A stretch of DNA of 64,000 bases, from contig PMSN01000014.1 in assembly GCA_003167555.1 (NCBI GenBank), positions 248,001-312,000 of the forward strand, written 5' to 3'. The position numbers and the translations under genes were made by a program. The stretch comes from Spartobacteria bacterium (GTDB lineage: Bacteria; Verrucomicrobiota; Verrucomicrobiia; Chthoniobacterales; UBA10450). The notes beneath the pieces are model-generated. The model saw only the letters and a list, made by a program, of their open reading frames with translations. It was not told where the DNA came from and did not search any database. This document shows, piece by piece, positions 31,114 through 37,935 of the stretch (position 1 is the stretch's first letter; every line of letters begins with the position of its first letter).

Positions 31114-31362
31114 TCAATGTCCTTTCTCTGATTGGCGAACCACCGCGTCTATTTCGCCTTGCGTTAGAAGTCCTTCACCCATGGTTGTTGTAGAAATCAA
31201 TTCACATAACGCGAGATATTCTTTATCTGTTTCCAGGGTCGAAACGGCGGGTTTGTTTACCACAAGTTTAGGAACTCGGTTTGACTTTCGCTTTACCATC
31301 ACCCTAACGATTTGTCCGTCGCTCAGTCGGTGTTCAAAGATAAGTGGTTGAAGTCGCGCCAT
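31114..31362 (-). CDS. Hypothetical phage protein
   Basis: An 82-residue protein (MARLQPLIFEHRLSDGQIVR, VMVKRKSNRVPKLVV), not recognised. AAAGGACGTTGAGGAC directly precedes the ATG at 31362. The longer frame to 31440 reads into the gene upstream. Confidence 0.5.
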   Translation of the reverse strand: MARLQPLIFEHRLSDGQIVRVMVKRKSNRVPKLVVNKPAVSTLETDKEYLALCELISTTTMGEGLLTQGEIDAVVRQSEKGH

Positions 31363-31366
31363 GTCC

Positions 31367-31645
31367 TCAACGTCCTTTCTTCGCTCTCGCCCGCTTTTTT
31401 GGGAACGCGATCGTGCTGTATACCCAAGATTTTCGGACACGGATGCGAGCTACCAAGCCGCAGGCTCGCAGACATTCGAGACGATTGTTGACCGCGTTTA
31501 CGGTTATTTGCGCGTCTAGTCTTTTCAGCACTTCTCGGGCTGTCGCGCCGCGACATATCGCTTGCAGCGTCGCAAATAATTCATCGTTGACTGGCACTGC
31601 ACCTGATCCGTGGCAATACTCACATTCAATGTCTGGCCGTTTCAT
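31367..31645 (-). CDS. Winged-helix-like regulator with CxxC start
   Basis: A 92-residue protein. CEYCHGSG (residues 8-15) recalls a DnaJ-type zinc half-site; then come a helix (LFATLQAICRGATAREVLKR) and INAVNNRLECLRACGLVARI with RVRKSWVYS, the usual order of a winged helix with a wing. It could be a small phage transcription factor, and the nearest early operators lie just upstream at 31668-31701. Confidence 0.5.
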   Translation of the reverse strand: MKRPDIECEYCHGSGAVPVNDELFATLQAICRGATAREVLKRLDAQITVNAVNNRLECLRACGLVARIRVRKSWVYSTIAFPKKRARAKKGR

Positions 31646-31667
31646 TGAATCACAGTTTCATGTAATC

Positions 31668-31701
31668 GTCTCAATCGGTCAAGACAAATTATGTCTCAAT
31701 C
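31668..31701 (-). promoter_or_regulatory. Two GATTGAGAC boxes upstream of the winged-helix gene
   Basis: GATTGAGAC occurs at 31668-31676 and 31693-31701, both in the direction of transcription, in the 43-bp gap between two genes. The second is followed by ATAATTT, as at 7219-7234. It could be the control region of the winged-helix protein; this is inference. Confidence 0.4.
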
Positions 31702-31931
31702 CGCGCCCAGACAATCTCCACGGTGGTCCGGTCTTTGATCGCTTTCTTGGCGAGGAGGAAGTCGGCGTATTCTTTCGTGCGAATCGTGACGCGATCGGGT
31801 TCAACCTTCACGTCGCAATGCACGCCGCTGTTGGCGAAGATCGCGTCTTGCAATACGTCGCGCGCTCGGGTGCTCCGGTCATGGTTGCCCTGGAAAACTT
31901 GCGCTGCGTTTTTGCGGCCTGAGATGCTCAT
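31689..31931 (-). CDS. Hypothetical phage protein
   Basis: An 80-residue alpha/beta protein (VLQDAIFANSGVHCDVKVEP, DRVTIRTKEYADFLLAKKAI), not recognised. It follows the loader gene after a 41-bp gap that contains GATTGAGAC-like GTCTCAAAA at 31970-31978. Confidence 0.5.
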   Translation of the reverse strand: MSISGRKNAAQVFQGNHDRSTRARDVLQDAIFANSGVHCDVKVEPDRVTIRTKEYADFLLAKKAIKDRTTVEIVWARIET

Positions 31932-31972
31932 TGGGTTTTCGTGTCTAAGAAATTAGAGGAATGCGTCATGTC

Positions 31973-32653
31973 TCAAAATGGAAGGGCTGGTTCAAGCGGT
32001 CGGACACGGAACGATTCCCAGTTGCATTCGATTATCCGTCCGTGCTCGCGCATCCTCGAAATAATGCTTTCGTCCGTGTCATCCTCAAACTCGCGCGGCG
32101 TCTGGTTCGTAATTAAAAGTGTGTCGTTCCTCGCCGCATATCGCCGATCAAGAATGTCGATCATCACCCGATCCTTTGACTTCTGCTCTTCGCATTCGTG
32201 GATCTCGTCAATCACGAGCAACGGGAATCTCGCGTAATCTTCCCGGCGTTGAATCAGCTTCTCGGTGTTGCGGCTCCCGTAATCGGAATAGAGCGGTTTG
32301 AAGAGCGCGACCACATCCGACATTTTGCGGTAGGGCGGCTGACGCGCGGCCGGCGTGAGCGACGCATCACATGCCCGCTCGATTATCAGTTGCGCCGCAA
32401 TCGTGGTCTTGCCTACTCCGCGCGGACCTACCAGCACCACGATTGCACCCGTGCCCGTCAAAATGGATTTGCATTGTTCGAATACGAAAAACTGCGGAGT
32501 TCCTCCCCATTCCAGCGGACGGCAAAATCGTTTTGGAAGCTTCGTCGCCGTTACCCGCGGTCTGAGGTCATGCTTCCAATTCCACTTGTCTGATTCTTCG
32601 TCGCTCACGCGCGGGATGCTCGCCATAAGCTTTTCGATCTGTTCTGCAATCAT
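31973..32653 (-). CDS. DnaC/IstB-like helicase loader ATPase
   Basis: A 226-residue AAA+ ATPase. Walker A is VGPRGVGKTT near residue 72, Walker B is LLVIDEIHE near residue 142, and an ILDRRYAARNDTLLITNQTP sensor-1 segment and SRMREHGRIIEC follow. Proteins of this kind load the replicative helicase at the phage origin. The ATG at 32653 overlaps the stop of the replisome-organiser gene (ATGA), the usual partner order. Confidence 0.85.
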   Translation of the reverse strand: MIAEQIEKLMASIPRVSDEESDKWNWKHDLRPRVTATKLPKRFCRPLEWGGTPQFFVFEQCKSILTGTGAIVVLVGPRGVGKTTIAAQLIIERACDASLTPAARQPPYRKMSDVVALFKPLYSDYGSRNTEKLIQRREDYARFPLLVIDEIHECEEQKSKDRVMIDILDRRYAARNDTLLITNQTPREFEDDTDESIISRMREHGRIIECNWESFRVRPLEPALPF

Positions 32654-33516
32654 ATCTTTTTCACTCCAGGTGGGCGCCACACGAGGCTGTCGTCATGCGG
32701 TGGCTCGGGATATTCGCCGCTCCGTTTCTTGGCGCGGACACCGGCCACTCCGTTGCTGCTCGGTTTCCATGTTGAAGGGTCGTCGTTGAAACGTTCCTGA
32801 TTGAACCACGTCGCCGGGTGCGGAACGAAGTCGAGATTGCCGGCGCGGGCCACAGCGAAGGCTTTCGTCTTTTCGAGCAGCAATGGCGCTCCGAATTTGG
32901 AGATGGCTTTGCTTATGGCCTTCAGCGCGTCTGGACGACCTACCTTCTTTGGGTATTCCGCATAAATCGATTCGGAATCCTTCGGGTCGGAGAACAGTGG
33001 CACTGTTTCTTCTTTCCTCTGCTTCTGCTTCTGCTTCTGCTTCTGCTTCTGCTTCTGCTTCTGCTTCTGCTTCTGCTTCTGCTTCTGCTTCTGCATTGGT
33101 TCACTGTGGTCAACTGTGTTCACCAACTGTTCACCACGACCGTAAGAAGGGTCTTTTTTGCGCTTCTCGGCCATCCACTCCCGTCGATATTCGCGCCTGG
33201 CCTCCTCGTCGCGCAAAAGCCGGAACTTCTCATAATTCACGATCATCCAGCCCCAATCTCGATGATCGTCTAACCGTTTTATGCGGGCTCCAGCAAAGTC
33301 CTTTGTGCGACTACGGGGATCCGGCCCCTCAAGTTCGATAATCGTCTCGCGAATAATGCGCAGAGGACGATTCGTGCGCCGCGCAATGGCCTCGTGTGTC
33401 ATGTCAACAACGCCGTTGATGTCGCAGAGCGTAAGTAGGTCGGTAAAAGTGAACCGGACATCTGGCTTTTCGACAATACTACTGTCGAAGATTTGAGTGA
33501 AAACCTTAGCGAACAT
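32650..33516 (-). CDS. Replication initiator/organiser-like protein with (QK)12 tract
   Basis: A 288-residue protein. Residues 1-110 have a winged-helix DNA-binding pattern (FTFTDLLTLCDINGVVDMTH, then EAIARRTNRPLRIIRETI). A low-complexity linker follows, holding twelve perfect CAGAAG repeats (33022-33093) that encode Gln-Lys twelve times. The C-terminal part (YPKKVGRPDALKAISKAIS, HPATWFNQERFNDD) is common in phage replication proteins. Together with the DnaC-like gene that follows it would open and load the phage origin. The start at 33516 (MFAKVFTQI) is set by homology pattern; the frame is open to 33594. Confidence 0.7.
   Translation of the reverse strand: MFAKVFTQIFDSSIVEKPDVRFTFTDLLTLCDINGVVDMTHEAIARRTNRPLRIIRETIIELEGPDPRSRTKDFAGARIKRLDDHRDWGWMIVNYEKFRLLRDEEARREYRREWMAEKRKKDPSYGRGEQLVNTVDHSEPMQKQKQKQKQKQKQKQKQKQKQKQKQRKEETVPLFSDPKDSESIYAEYPKKVGRPDALKAISKAISKFGAPLLLEKTKAFAVARAGNLDFVPHPATWFNQERFNDDPSTWKPSSNGVAGVRAKKRSGEYPEPPHDDSLVWRPPGVKKI
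33022..33093. repeat. Hexanucleotide microsatellite (CTTCTG)12
   Basis: Twelve perfect tandem copies of CTTCTG on the plus strand, preceded by one CTG. On the coding strand this gives (CAGAAG)12. Such repeats change length by slippage; here changes stay in frame and alter only the linker length. Confidence 0.95.
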
Positions 33517-33524
33517 CTGGCCTC

Positions 33525-33625
33525 CCTGTGCCGGCCCCGAACAGTCTGGCGGACGTGCCCGACCCGACGAAGGGAAGAGCTTCGGAACCGGCACAGGAAA
33601 GCCGGAAGTGTGTTTGCCAGACTGT
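33525..33625. promoter_or_regulatory. Interleaved inverted repeats in the leader of the replication gene
   Basis: Two 10-bp perfect inverted repeats are interwoven. Repeat one pairs 33525-33534 with 33588-33597, and imperfect pairing extends it to 17 bp (33525-33541 with 33581-33597). Repeat two pairs 33541-33550 with 33616-33625. Their order is 1-left, 2-left, 1-right, 2-right, so both hairpins cannot form as simple stem-loops together, but a pseudoknot or alternative folds can. The element lies between the RusA stop and the ATG at 33516. Confidence 0.6.
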
Positions 33626-33638
33626 CATATTTGCTACT

Positions 33639-33654
33639 CTCTCAGTATTGCGAA
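33639..33654. promoter_or_regulatory. Palindromic site upstream of the replication gene
   Basis: CTCTCAGTATTGCGAA fits TTCKCA-N4-TGMGAA with one mismatch. A weaker copy (CTGTCATATTTGCTAC) is at 33622-33637, and a GATTGAGAC-type box (GTCTCAATT) at 33682-33690 inside the end of the RusA gene. All lie upstream of the 33516 start. Confidence 0.45.
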
Positions 33655-33673
33655 AAGCGGATGGCATTGCAAA

Positions 33674-34135
33674 CTAATTCTGTCTCAATTCCCGAATGAC
33701 AATCCATGCTCCGACTTGATCGCTATAGAATTTCTCGATCGTTTCCTTCACAATCTGGCAATCGTCGGAATAGCAAATGGCCGACATCGCATCTTCTGTG
33801 CTCCTGGCCAACTTGAGACAGTCCGGCCTAATGACGTGGTATGACGGCGCACCTGGACGCAGCGTTACCCCGTCAGATCGGTAGTGCGACTTCGGCCGCG
33901 GCATCTGGAATATCATCTCAAACTCAATCGCTCCCGTCAAAGGGGCGCGGTTCGCGTTCTGCATGGCCGTGAATGCAGTCGCCGCTACCGCTTGCCGCCA
34001 CTGCTTTGTTTTCTCTCCCCCGGCGTCCACCACCACAGCCCGTCCCGTGTAAACGCCGTCCTTTTTCAAGCAGAACGCCGACTTTGACCCGCCTGGGCTC
34101 GGGATTCCGGTGACGAAAAACCGAAGTTCAGTCAT
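33674..34135 (-). CDS. rusA: RusA-type Holliday junction resolvase
   Basis: A 153-residue endonuclease that cuts four-way junctions formed in phage recombination and replication. Family marks: FFVTGIPSPGGSKSAF at the start, AVAATAFTAM, RPDCLKLARSTEDAMSAICY and DDCQIVKETI, which carry the Asp residues of the active site. The usual RPDxDKL has Cys-Leu in place of the xD (RPDCLKL), so the first metal-binding Asp motif is slightly altered. The start overlaps the stop of the gene upstream (ATGA). Confidence 0.82.
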   Translation of the reverse strand: MTELRFFVTGIPSPGGSKSAFCLKKDGVYTGRAVVVDAGGEKTKQWRQAVAATAFTAMQNANRAPLTGAIEFEMIFQMPRPKSHYRSDGVTLRPGAPSYHVIRPDCLKLARSTEDAMSAICYSDDCQIVKETIEKFYSDQVGAWIVIRELRQN

Positions 34136-34788
34136 GTCTCTCCCAAAGGTTCCATGGCGGCGTCAATGGATTTCCGTGCTCTTTCGAGATCGCAAGTGTC
34201 CGATACAAAGAACGAGACATGTCCTCTGTTCATCAGCCAATCCAACCGCCTCGTGTCAGCCTCTCCCGCTGCGAGTGCAACGCCAATAGCGGGACACAAA
34301 TCATCGAGCGTTAGTCCAACTTCATATAGCCATCTTTTCAGGCCGGAAAGTTCTTCGTCGAGTTGCTGCACGCTTTCAAATTCCTTTTCGCAAGCTCTGG
34401 TCAGTCTTTCGTTTTCTCGACGTAAAGAAGAAAGAGAGGCGTTGGCGTGTTCTACAATGTATTCGGCTTTATCGGAAGGCACGTCGATAATTCGGCCCCG
34501 CAGCGTTTGAATATCTCGCACTCCGATTCCACCAACATCGTAGACCGTCCACTCTTCGGATACCGGCGCCGCAACTTTGTCCGCAGGCGGCTCAGATTCC
34601 CCTAAGAAAGTGTTTAGATTCTTCCACGCGCAAGTGGCGCAAACCGAAGAAAACTTGGCGAGTTGTTCCAGCCATCTGGGAGTAAAATGATTGCCACATT
34701 TGCATTGCAGTTTCTGTGTAAACTCTCCTTCTGAATTTCCGAAGCGAAAGTAAAACGACTTCTTCTCGCTCTGGTTGTCATCGCTCAT
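34132..34788 (-). CDS. Phage protein with zinc-ribbon start and coiled coil
   Basis: A 218-residue protein. Cys pairs at residues 28-55 (KCKCGNHF, CATCAW) suggest a zinc ribbon; a central coiled coil (SLRRENERLTRACEKEFESV) follows; the end has ADTRRLDWLMNRG and RKSIDAAM, a motif shared by many phage proteins of unknown function. The start at 34788 overlaps the stop of the ABA-sandwich gene (ATGA). Confidence 0.55.
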   Translation of the reverse strand: MSDDNQSEKKSFYFRFGNSEGEFTQKLQCKCGNHFTPRWLEQLAKFSSVCATCAWKNLNTFLGESEPPADKVAAPVSEEWTVYDVGGIGVRDIQTLRGRIIDVPSDKAEYIVEHANASLSSLRRENERLTRACEKEFESVQQLDEELSGLKRWLYEVGLTLDDLCPAIGVALAAGEADTRRLDWLMNRGHVSFFVSDTCDLERARKSIDAAMEPLGET

Positions 34789-35075
34789 AGGACAGAAGCT
34801 CCTTTCATTGTAGCTACAAAAGCGAGGCAGCGTTGTTCGGCGGTGGCGAAGATGTGATAGTCCGTTGCGCCCGTGCCGCACTCATTGGATAGAATATTGC
34901 AATATCTGTATCGCTGGTCTGGAGTCATAGTTTTCTTAAACTCTGCGCAGGCGTTGAGGTCGTTCGGATAGTCGGGAATTTGGCGAGAATGTTGATCGAA
35001 TCCGGTAGAGCCAACACGAAGTCCACACAACTCCGCGACCTTGATTCGCAACTGCTGTTTTTCGTTGTCGCTCAT
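34785..35075 (-). CDS. Phage ABA-sandwich domain protein
   Basis: A 96-residue protein with the pattern of the phage ABA-sandwich family: IKVAELCGL near the start, QIPDYPNDLNACAEF in the middle, and IFATAEQRCLAFVATM at the end. The family is widespread in phage early regions, and its function is unknown. Its ATG overlaps the stop of the Cys-rich peptide upstream. Confidence 0.7.
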   Translation of the reverse strand: MSDNEKQQLRIKVAELCGLRVGSTGFDQHSRQIPDYPNDLNACAEFKKTMTPDQRYRYCNILSNECGTGATDYHIFATAEQRCLAFVATMKGASVL

Positions 35076-35218
35076 TTGAATTGAAGGTTAACTTTGGGGC
35101 GTGGGTACGGGCATGATTTCGAAACACAAACCGTGACTGGCTTCTTGAGTTTGCGAAAGTAGGTTCCACCACCCGTGATTCGATGTAGTCCAGCACCACA
35201 TTTGCAACGTTTGCTCAT
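35072..35218 (-). CDS. 48-residue Cys-rich phage peptide
   Basis: Start 35218, stop TGA at 35072, which overlaps the next ATG. It has CKCGAGLHRITGGG at the start and CVSKSCPYPRP near the end, a likely small zinc ribbon. AAAGGAGAACAAGAA directly precedes the ATG, the same string as in front of the next gene upstream. Confidence 0.6.
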   Translation of the reverse strand: MSKRCKCGAGLHRITGGGTYFRKLKKPVTVCVSKSCPYPRPKVNLQFK

Positions 35219-35237
35219 TTCTTGTTCTCCTTTCACG

Positions 35238-35375
35238 CTATCTCCAATTTTCGTAATTGTGGCTTGAGGTCTGCCATTTAAGGCAGTGACGACATTGACG
35301 CTTACTCCCGGTATAGCACTCCAAATAATACCACCACTCGTGGATGCCGAATAACAAACAAAGCAGTGCTCTCAT
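35238..35375 (-). CDS. 45-residue Cys/Trp-rich phage peptide
   Basis: Start 35375, TAG at 35238. The peptide has a hydrophobic start (RALLCLLFGIHEWWYYLECY) and a basic Cys/His cluster (KRQCRHCLKWQ). It could be a small membrane-associated or zinc peptide. The strong AAAGGAGAACAAGAA leader supports translation. Confidence 0.5.
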   Translation of the reverse strand: MRALLCLLFGIHEWWYYLECYTGSKRQCRHCLKWQTSSHNYENWR

Positions 35376-35388
35376 TTCTTGTTCTCCT

Positions 35389-35583
35389 TTAATAGCGCGG
35401 CGGACCTTGTTCTAGGCGTTCCATTCGCTTACGAAGGTCTTGGATTTTTTCATCGGTCGTTTTTGCGTTCCATTCGGCTGTGCGTTCCCGATACTCTCGC
35501 TCCGCGCACACGTTACATTTGGTGTTCGTGTGCGTCGTTATCTGCTCGCATTTGCGGCAGTATTCATCTCTTACTAGTGCCAT
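35389..35583 (-). CDS. Small zinc-ribbon phage protein
   Basis: A 64-residue protein: YCRKCEQITTHTNTKCNVC at residues 8-26 is a classic two-pair zinc ribbon, and a charged helix follows (KTTDEKIQDLRKRMERLEQG). AAAGGAGAACAA directly precedes the ATG at 35583. The longer frame to 35631 adds nothing recognisable. Confidence 0.6.
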   Translation of the reverse strand: MALVRDEYCRKCEQITTHTNTKCNVCAEREYRERTAEWNAKTTDEKIQDLRKRMERLEQGPPRY

Positions 35584-35924
35584 TTGTTCTCCTTTAGGAT
35601 GGCGGTGATGTCTAACAAGCATTGGCCGCAAGGAAAGCGCGGATCATCAGTTATGTCTCTTATCAGGTCTATCGTCCTGCGCAGCGCCTTTATGAGCAAG
35701 GGAACGTCAACATCCGTTACCCGATCGAGCTTCGCCTTGTATCCCGGCTTCCCCCAAGCCGCCGACGCAGCTTCGGCGCGGTTATCGATCTCATCGAGTA
35801 TCGAGGCAAGCTCGTCCTGTCCTGTTGGTGTCGATGCCTTAAATGGTGGAGGGGCTTCGTAGAAAACTCCGCATTTGGTGCATCTACGAGTAACGCTATC
35901 GTAAAAGTGTTTACAGTTGCTCAT
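35574..35924 (-). CDS. Phage protein with N-terminal zinc ribbon
   Basis: A 116-residue protein. CKHFYDSVTRRCTKCGVFYE at the start has Cys/His spacing of a treble-clef or ribbon; the rest is helical (LLIKALRRTIDLIRDI). Its function is unknown. It overlaps the next gene by ten bases and the gene upstream by four. Confidence 0.55.
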   Translation of the reverse strand: MSNCKHFYDSVTRRCTKCGVFYEAPPPFKASTPTGQDELASILDEIDNRAEAASAAWGKPGYKAKLDRVTDVDVPLLIKALRRTIDLIRDITDDPRFPCGQCLLDITAILKENKWH

Positions 35925-36472
35925 TTCCCATCCTCAGTTTGTTCAGGCTGCGTTGCCTCGGATACGGAAGCACGTTTGTTCCACGCATTTATTGCCCAAC
36001 TCTTAGCAGGCTCTTCTTCGTTGCAACCGATACCCATGACTGAGCCACCGCAACTAACTATGTTGATGCAGTTGATGGACGCGAAGTAGATGTCGCCATC
36101 TGCTTCATCTCGATGCTCAATGTCTACATCAGTTGCTTTACCACCACAAAAAGGACATGGTAGAAGCTCCTTCTGTCCGAGCACTGCAACTTTGTCCGAT
36201 GGCGGTTCGGGTTCCGCCGGAGGCGCAAGTCCGCGGATCGCTCGCATTTTTGTTGAGTATTCGGCCCGTTTATTAACGGGGATTTCTCCGTCACGCACAA
36301 AATCACACATCAACTCCCGCAAACTTGACACGTCTGGACTCTGTTGCTCCCACTCTGTTAGGGCTGAGACAACTCGTTTTGTCATTACCTCAAAGTGTCC
36401 TTTGTTGAAAGGAATGTTCAGCCCGCCGAAACTTTCTACTGCCTCTCTCGCTATTGCTTCCTTGTCTTTCAT
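35921..36472 (-). CDS. Lar-like (restriction alleviation) zinc protein
   Basis: A 183-residue protein whose middle has the Lar-family pattern: LLPCPFCGGKATDVDIEH, a second pair SINCINIVSCGGSVMG, and AWNKR at the end. Lar-type proteins in prophages may weaken host type I restriction, but most members are untested. The N-terminal 75 residues are helical and not part of the family core. AAAGGAG lies ten bases before the ATG. Confidence 0.65.
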   Translation of the reverse strand: MKDKEAIAREAVESFGGLNIPFNKGHFEVMTKRVVSALTEWEQQSPDVSSLRELMCDFVRDGEIPVNKRAEYSTKMRAIRGLAPPAEPEPPSDKVAVLGQKELLPCPFCGGKATDVDIEHRDEADGDIYFASINCINIVSCGGSVMGIGCNEEEPAKSWAINAWNKRASVSEATQPEQTEDGK

Positions 36473-36476
36473 GGAA

Positions 36477-36635
36477 TCAAATCTCCTTTATCTTAAGCTT
36501 TTTCTTCACTCGCTCCCAAATATCAGGACGGCGTTGGCGATACCTCTTCGCAAATGCGCTATCCCCGAGCATCATAAATCCGGGGCCACGATAGACGCTG
36601 AATCTCAATTCGACGGGCACTTCCATTTTTTTCAT
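36477..36635 (-). CDS. 52-residue basic phage peptide
   Basis: Start 36635 (or Met 36626), TGA at 36477. The peptide is basic (KRYRQRRPDIWERVKKKLKI). It overlaps the zinc protein upstream by four bases and is followed at five bases by the Lar-like gene. It is not recognised; the operon fit supports it. Confidence 0.5.
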   Translation of the reverse strand: MKKMEVPVELRFSVYRGPGFMMLGDSAFAKRYRQRRPDIWERVKKKLKIKEI

Positions 36636-36886
36636 AAAGCTGGTTTTCGTTTAAGTGAATGGATGGAATTATACAAGAAGGCGCTTGCGGGATACTTGGT
36701 CGCCAGTGGGCGATAGTTTTTATCGCCCTTTTTGCCGCATTGCTCGCACGACATCTCGGGGATTACCCAGCGATGGAAGTAATCATCGTCATAGCCGCAC
36801 GATTTCTTCGTGGCCCCGCAATGCTCGCACTCGTAAATAGCGGTGAAGTCACGGCGATATTGGGAAATGATTTCCTTGATTTTCAT
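36632..36886 (-). CDS. Zinc-finger-like phage protein
   Basis: An 84-residue protein. CEHCGATKKSCGYDDDYFH followed by IPEMSCEQCGKKG gives two Cys pairs about 25 residues apart, a pattern frequent in small phage proteins. The start at 36886 (MKIKEIISQYRRDF) overlaps the stop of the gene upstream. Its function is unknown. Confidence 0.6.
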   Translation of the reverse strand: MKIKEIISQYRRDFTAIYECEHCGATKKSCGYDDDYFHRWVIPEMSCEQCGKKGDKNYRPLATKYPASAFLYNSIHSLKRKPAL

Positions 36887-37185
36887 GTTTCGGTAATTCT
36901 GTCGTGTTGGTTGGTTTGTTCTTGTGGGGCTAGGGTTTCTGATTCCAAATACTTTCGATGGAACGGAGTGAGCCGGCACGTCTGGCTCGGCCCTACATCG
37001 ATCGTTGCGTAAACCAATTGCACCGTTCCCCTATATTCTACCTCGTCATGGCCGAGATCGTATTTGGGATATACCGTGCGGCATGTCTCAATCTCTTTGT
37101 AAATGGGTAACGGCCCGGGGTATGCGTAGACCTCACCAATCTGCGGAGGAATCCAGAACTTCATCTTGCGCGGGTCAGTTTCCAT
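36883..37185 (-). CDS. Hypothetical phage protein
   Basis: A 100-residue protein with a strand-rich start (FWIPPQIGEVYAYPGPLP) and many Tyr. It is not recognised. The ATG overlaps the last base of the stop codon of the upstream ASCH-like gene. A GATTGAGAC string at 37085 is inside its coding sequence. Confidence 0.5.
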   Translation of the reverse strand: METDPRKMKFWIPPQIGEVYAYPGPLPIYKEIETCRTVYPKYDLGHDEVEYRGTVQLVYATIDVGPSQTCRLTPFHRKYLESETLAPQEQTNQHDRITET

Positions 37186-37769
37186 TACGCTATCCTCTTA
37201 AATTCCAAGACCCAAACCCACGGGTTCTTGTCCCACGCGCCTGCTCCGTTGATCGAGTCCCAAAGATCAAAGTAGGCTCCGCGTGAAGGCGGCTGACACC
37301 CCTCTGCCATTGCGTCCTCTTGGCTGATTTCCTTCAACCGCTCGACTCGCACTTTTGTTATCTCCAGCGTGATACGTGAGAACTTTCTCGGCATGAAGAT
37401 CGGGGGCTTCCAGTTACCATCGCTCTCGTAATTATTGGCGTCATCAGCGCGGTAATAACCAATTGGCGGTTTCAGATCATCATGCAGCGCGAAAGTCTCC
37501 CTCACCCAAAGCCGATCGCCAGACGTGCCATATCGGCATCGAAAAACGGGGCTTCCAGTAGCGGCCGTCAAAACAGCTTTCTGGTTCTTGTGTCGGAACG
37601 CCCATTCCGTGTAGCGAATCTCGATTGGTTCATATCCCGGATGATCCCAAAACGCGCCATGCGGATAAATCGTGCGGCTCTCCACTAATCTCCGCGTCTG
37701 AGTCTTGCGCCCGTCCAAGATGGCGCGAACCATCGCGGCTTTGAAAATAATTGGGCGCTCAGTTTCCAA
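37185..37769 (-). CDS. ASCH-like phage protein
   Basis: About 194 residues. IIFKAAMVRAILDGRKTQTR at the start, GDRLWVRETFA in the middle, ITLEITKVRVERLKEISQED and the VLEFKRI end are typical of ASCH/PUA-like phage proteins. I chose a TTG at 37769 because GGGAGG lies eight bases upstream; the frame is open to 37802. Substrate unknown. It overlaps the gene upstream by a few bases. Confidence 0.65.
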   Translation of the reverse strand: METERPIIFKAAMVRAILDGRKTQTRRLVESRTIYPHGAFWDHPGYEPIEIRYTEWAFRHKNQKAVLTAATGSPVFRCRYGTSGDRLWVRETFALHDDLKPPIGYYRADDANNYESDGNWKPPIFMPRKFSRITLEITKVRVERLKEISQEDAMAEGCQPPSRGAYFDLWDSINGAGAWDKNPWVWVLEFKRIA

Positions 37770-37935
37770 GATCAATACCTCCCGATGAGTTTTCGCCGTC
37801 AAAGAAAGGTTCGACTTCGCGCTTTGCGATCAGCGACGCCGTGGTCTCGTCGAATTCCTCTTCGGGAGTGTAATCACGAAGCCGCTCTGCCCGCTCCGTT
37901 ACTGCGTTCAGCATCTCGTGATTGATGTGCCTCAT
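37759..37935 (-). CDS. 58-residue acidic phage peptide
   Basis: Start 37935, TGA at 37759. The peptide is acidic and helical (LNAVTERAERLRDYTPEEEF) with a GENSSGG tail. It overlaps the stop of the annealing protein upstream (ATGA) and the start of the ASCH-like gene downstream. Confidence 0.55.
   Translation of the reverse strand: MRHINHEMLNAVTERAERLRDYTPEEEFDETTASLIAKREVEPFFDGENSSGGIDLGN

Noticed and set aside
33022-33093. CRISPR-like array at the tandem repeat
   Set aside because: Six-base units without spacers, inside a reading frame; a microsatellite.
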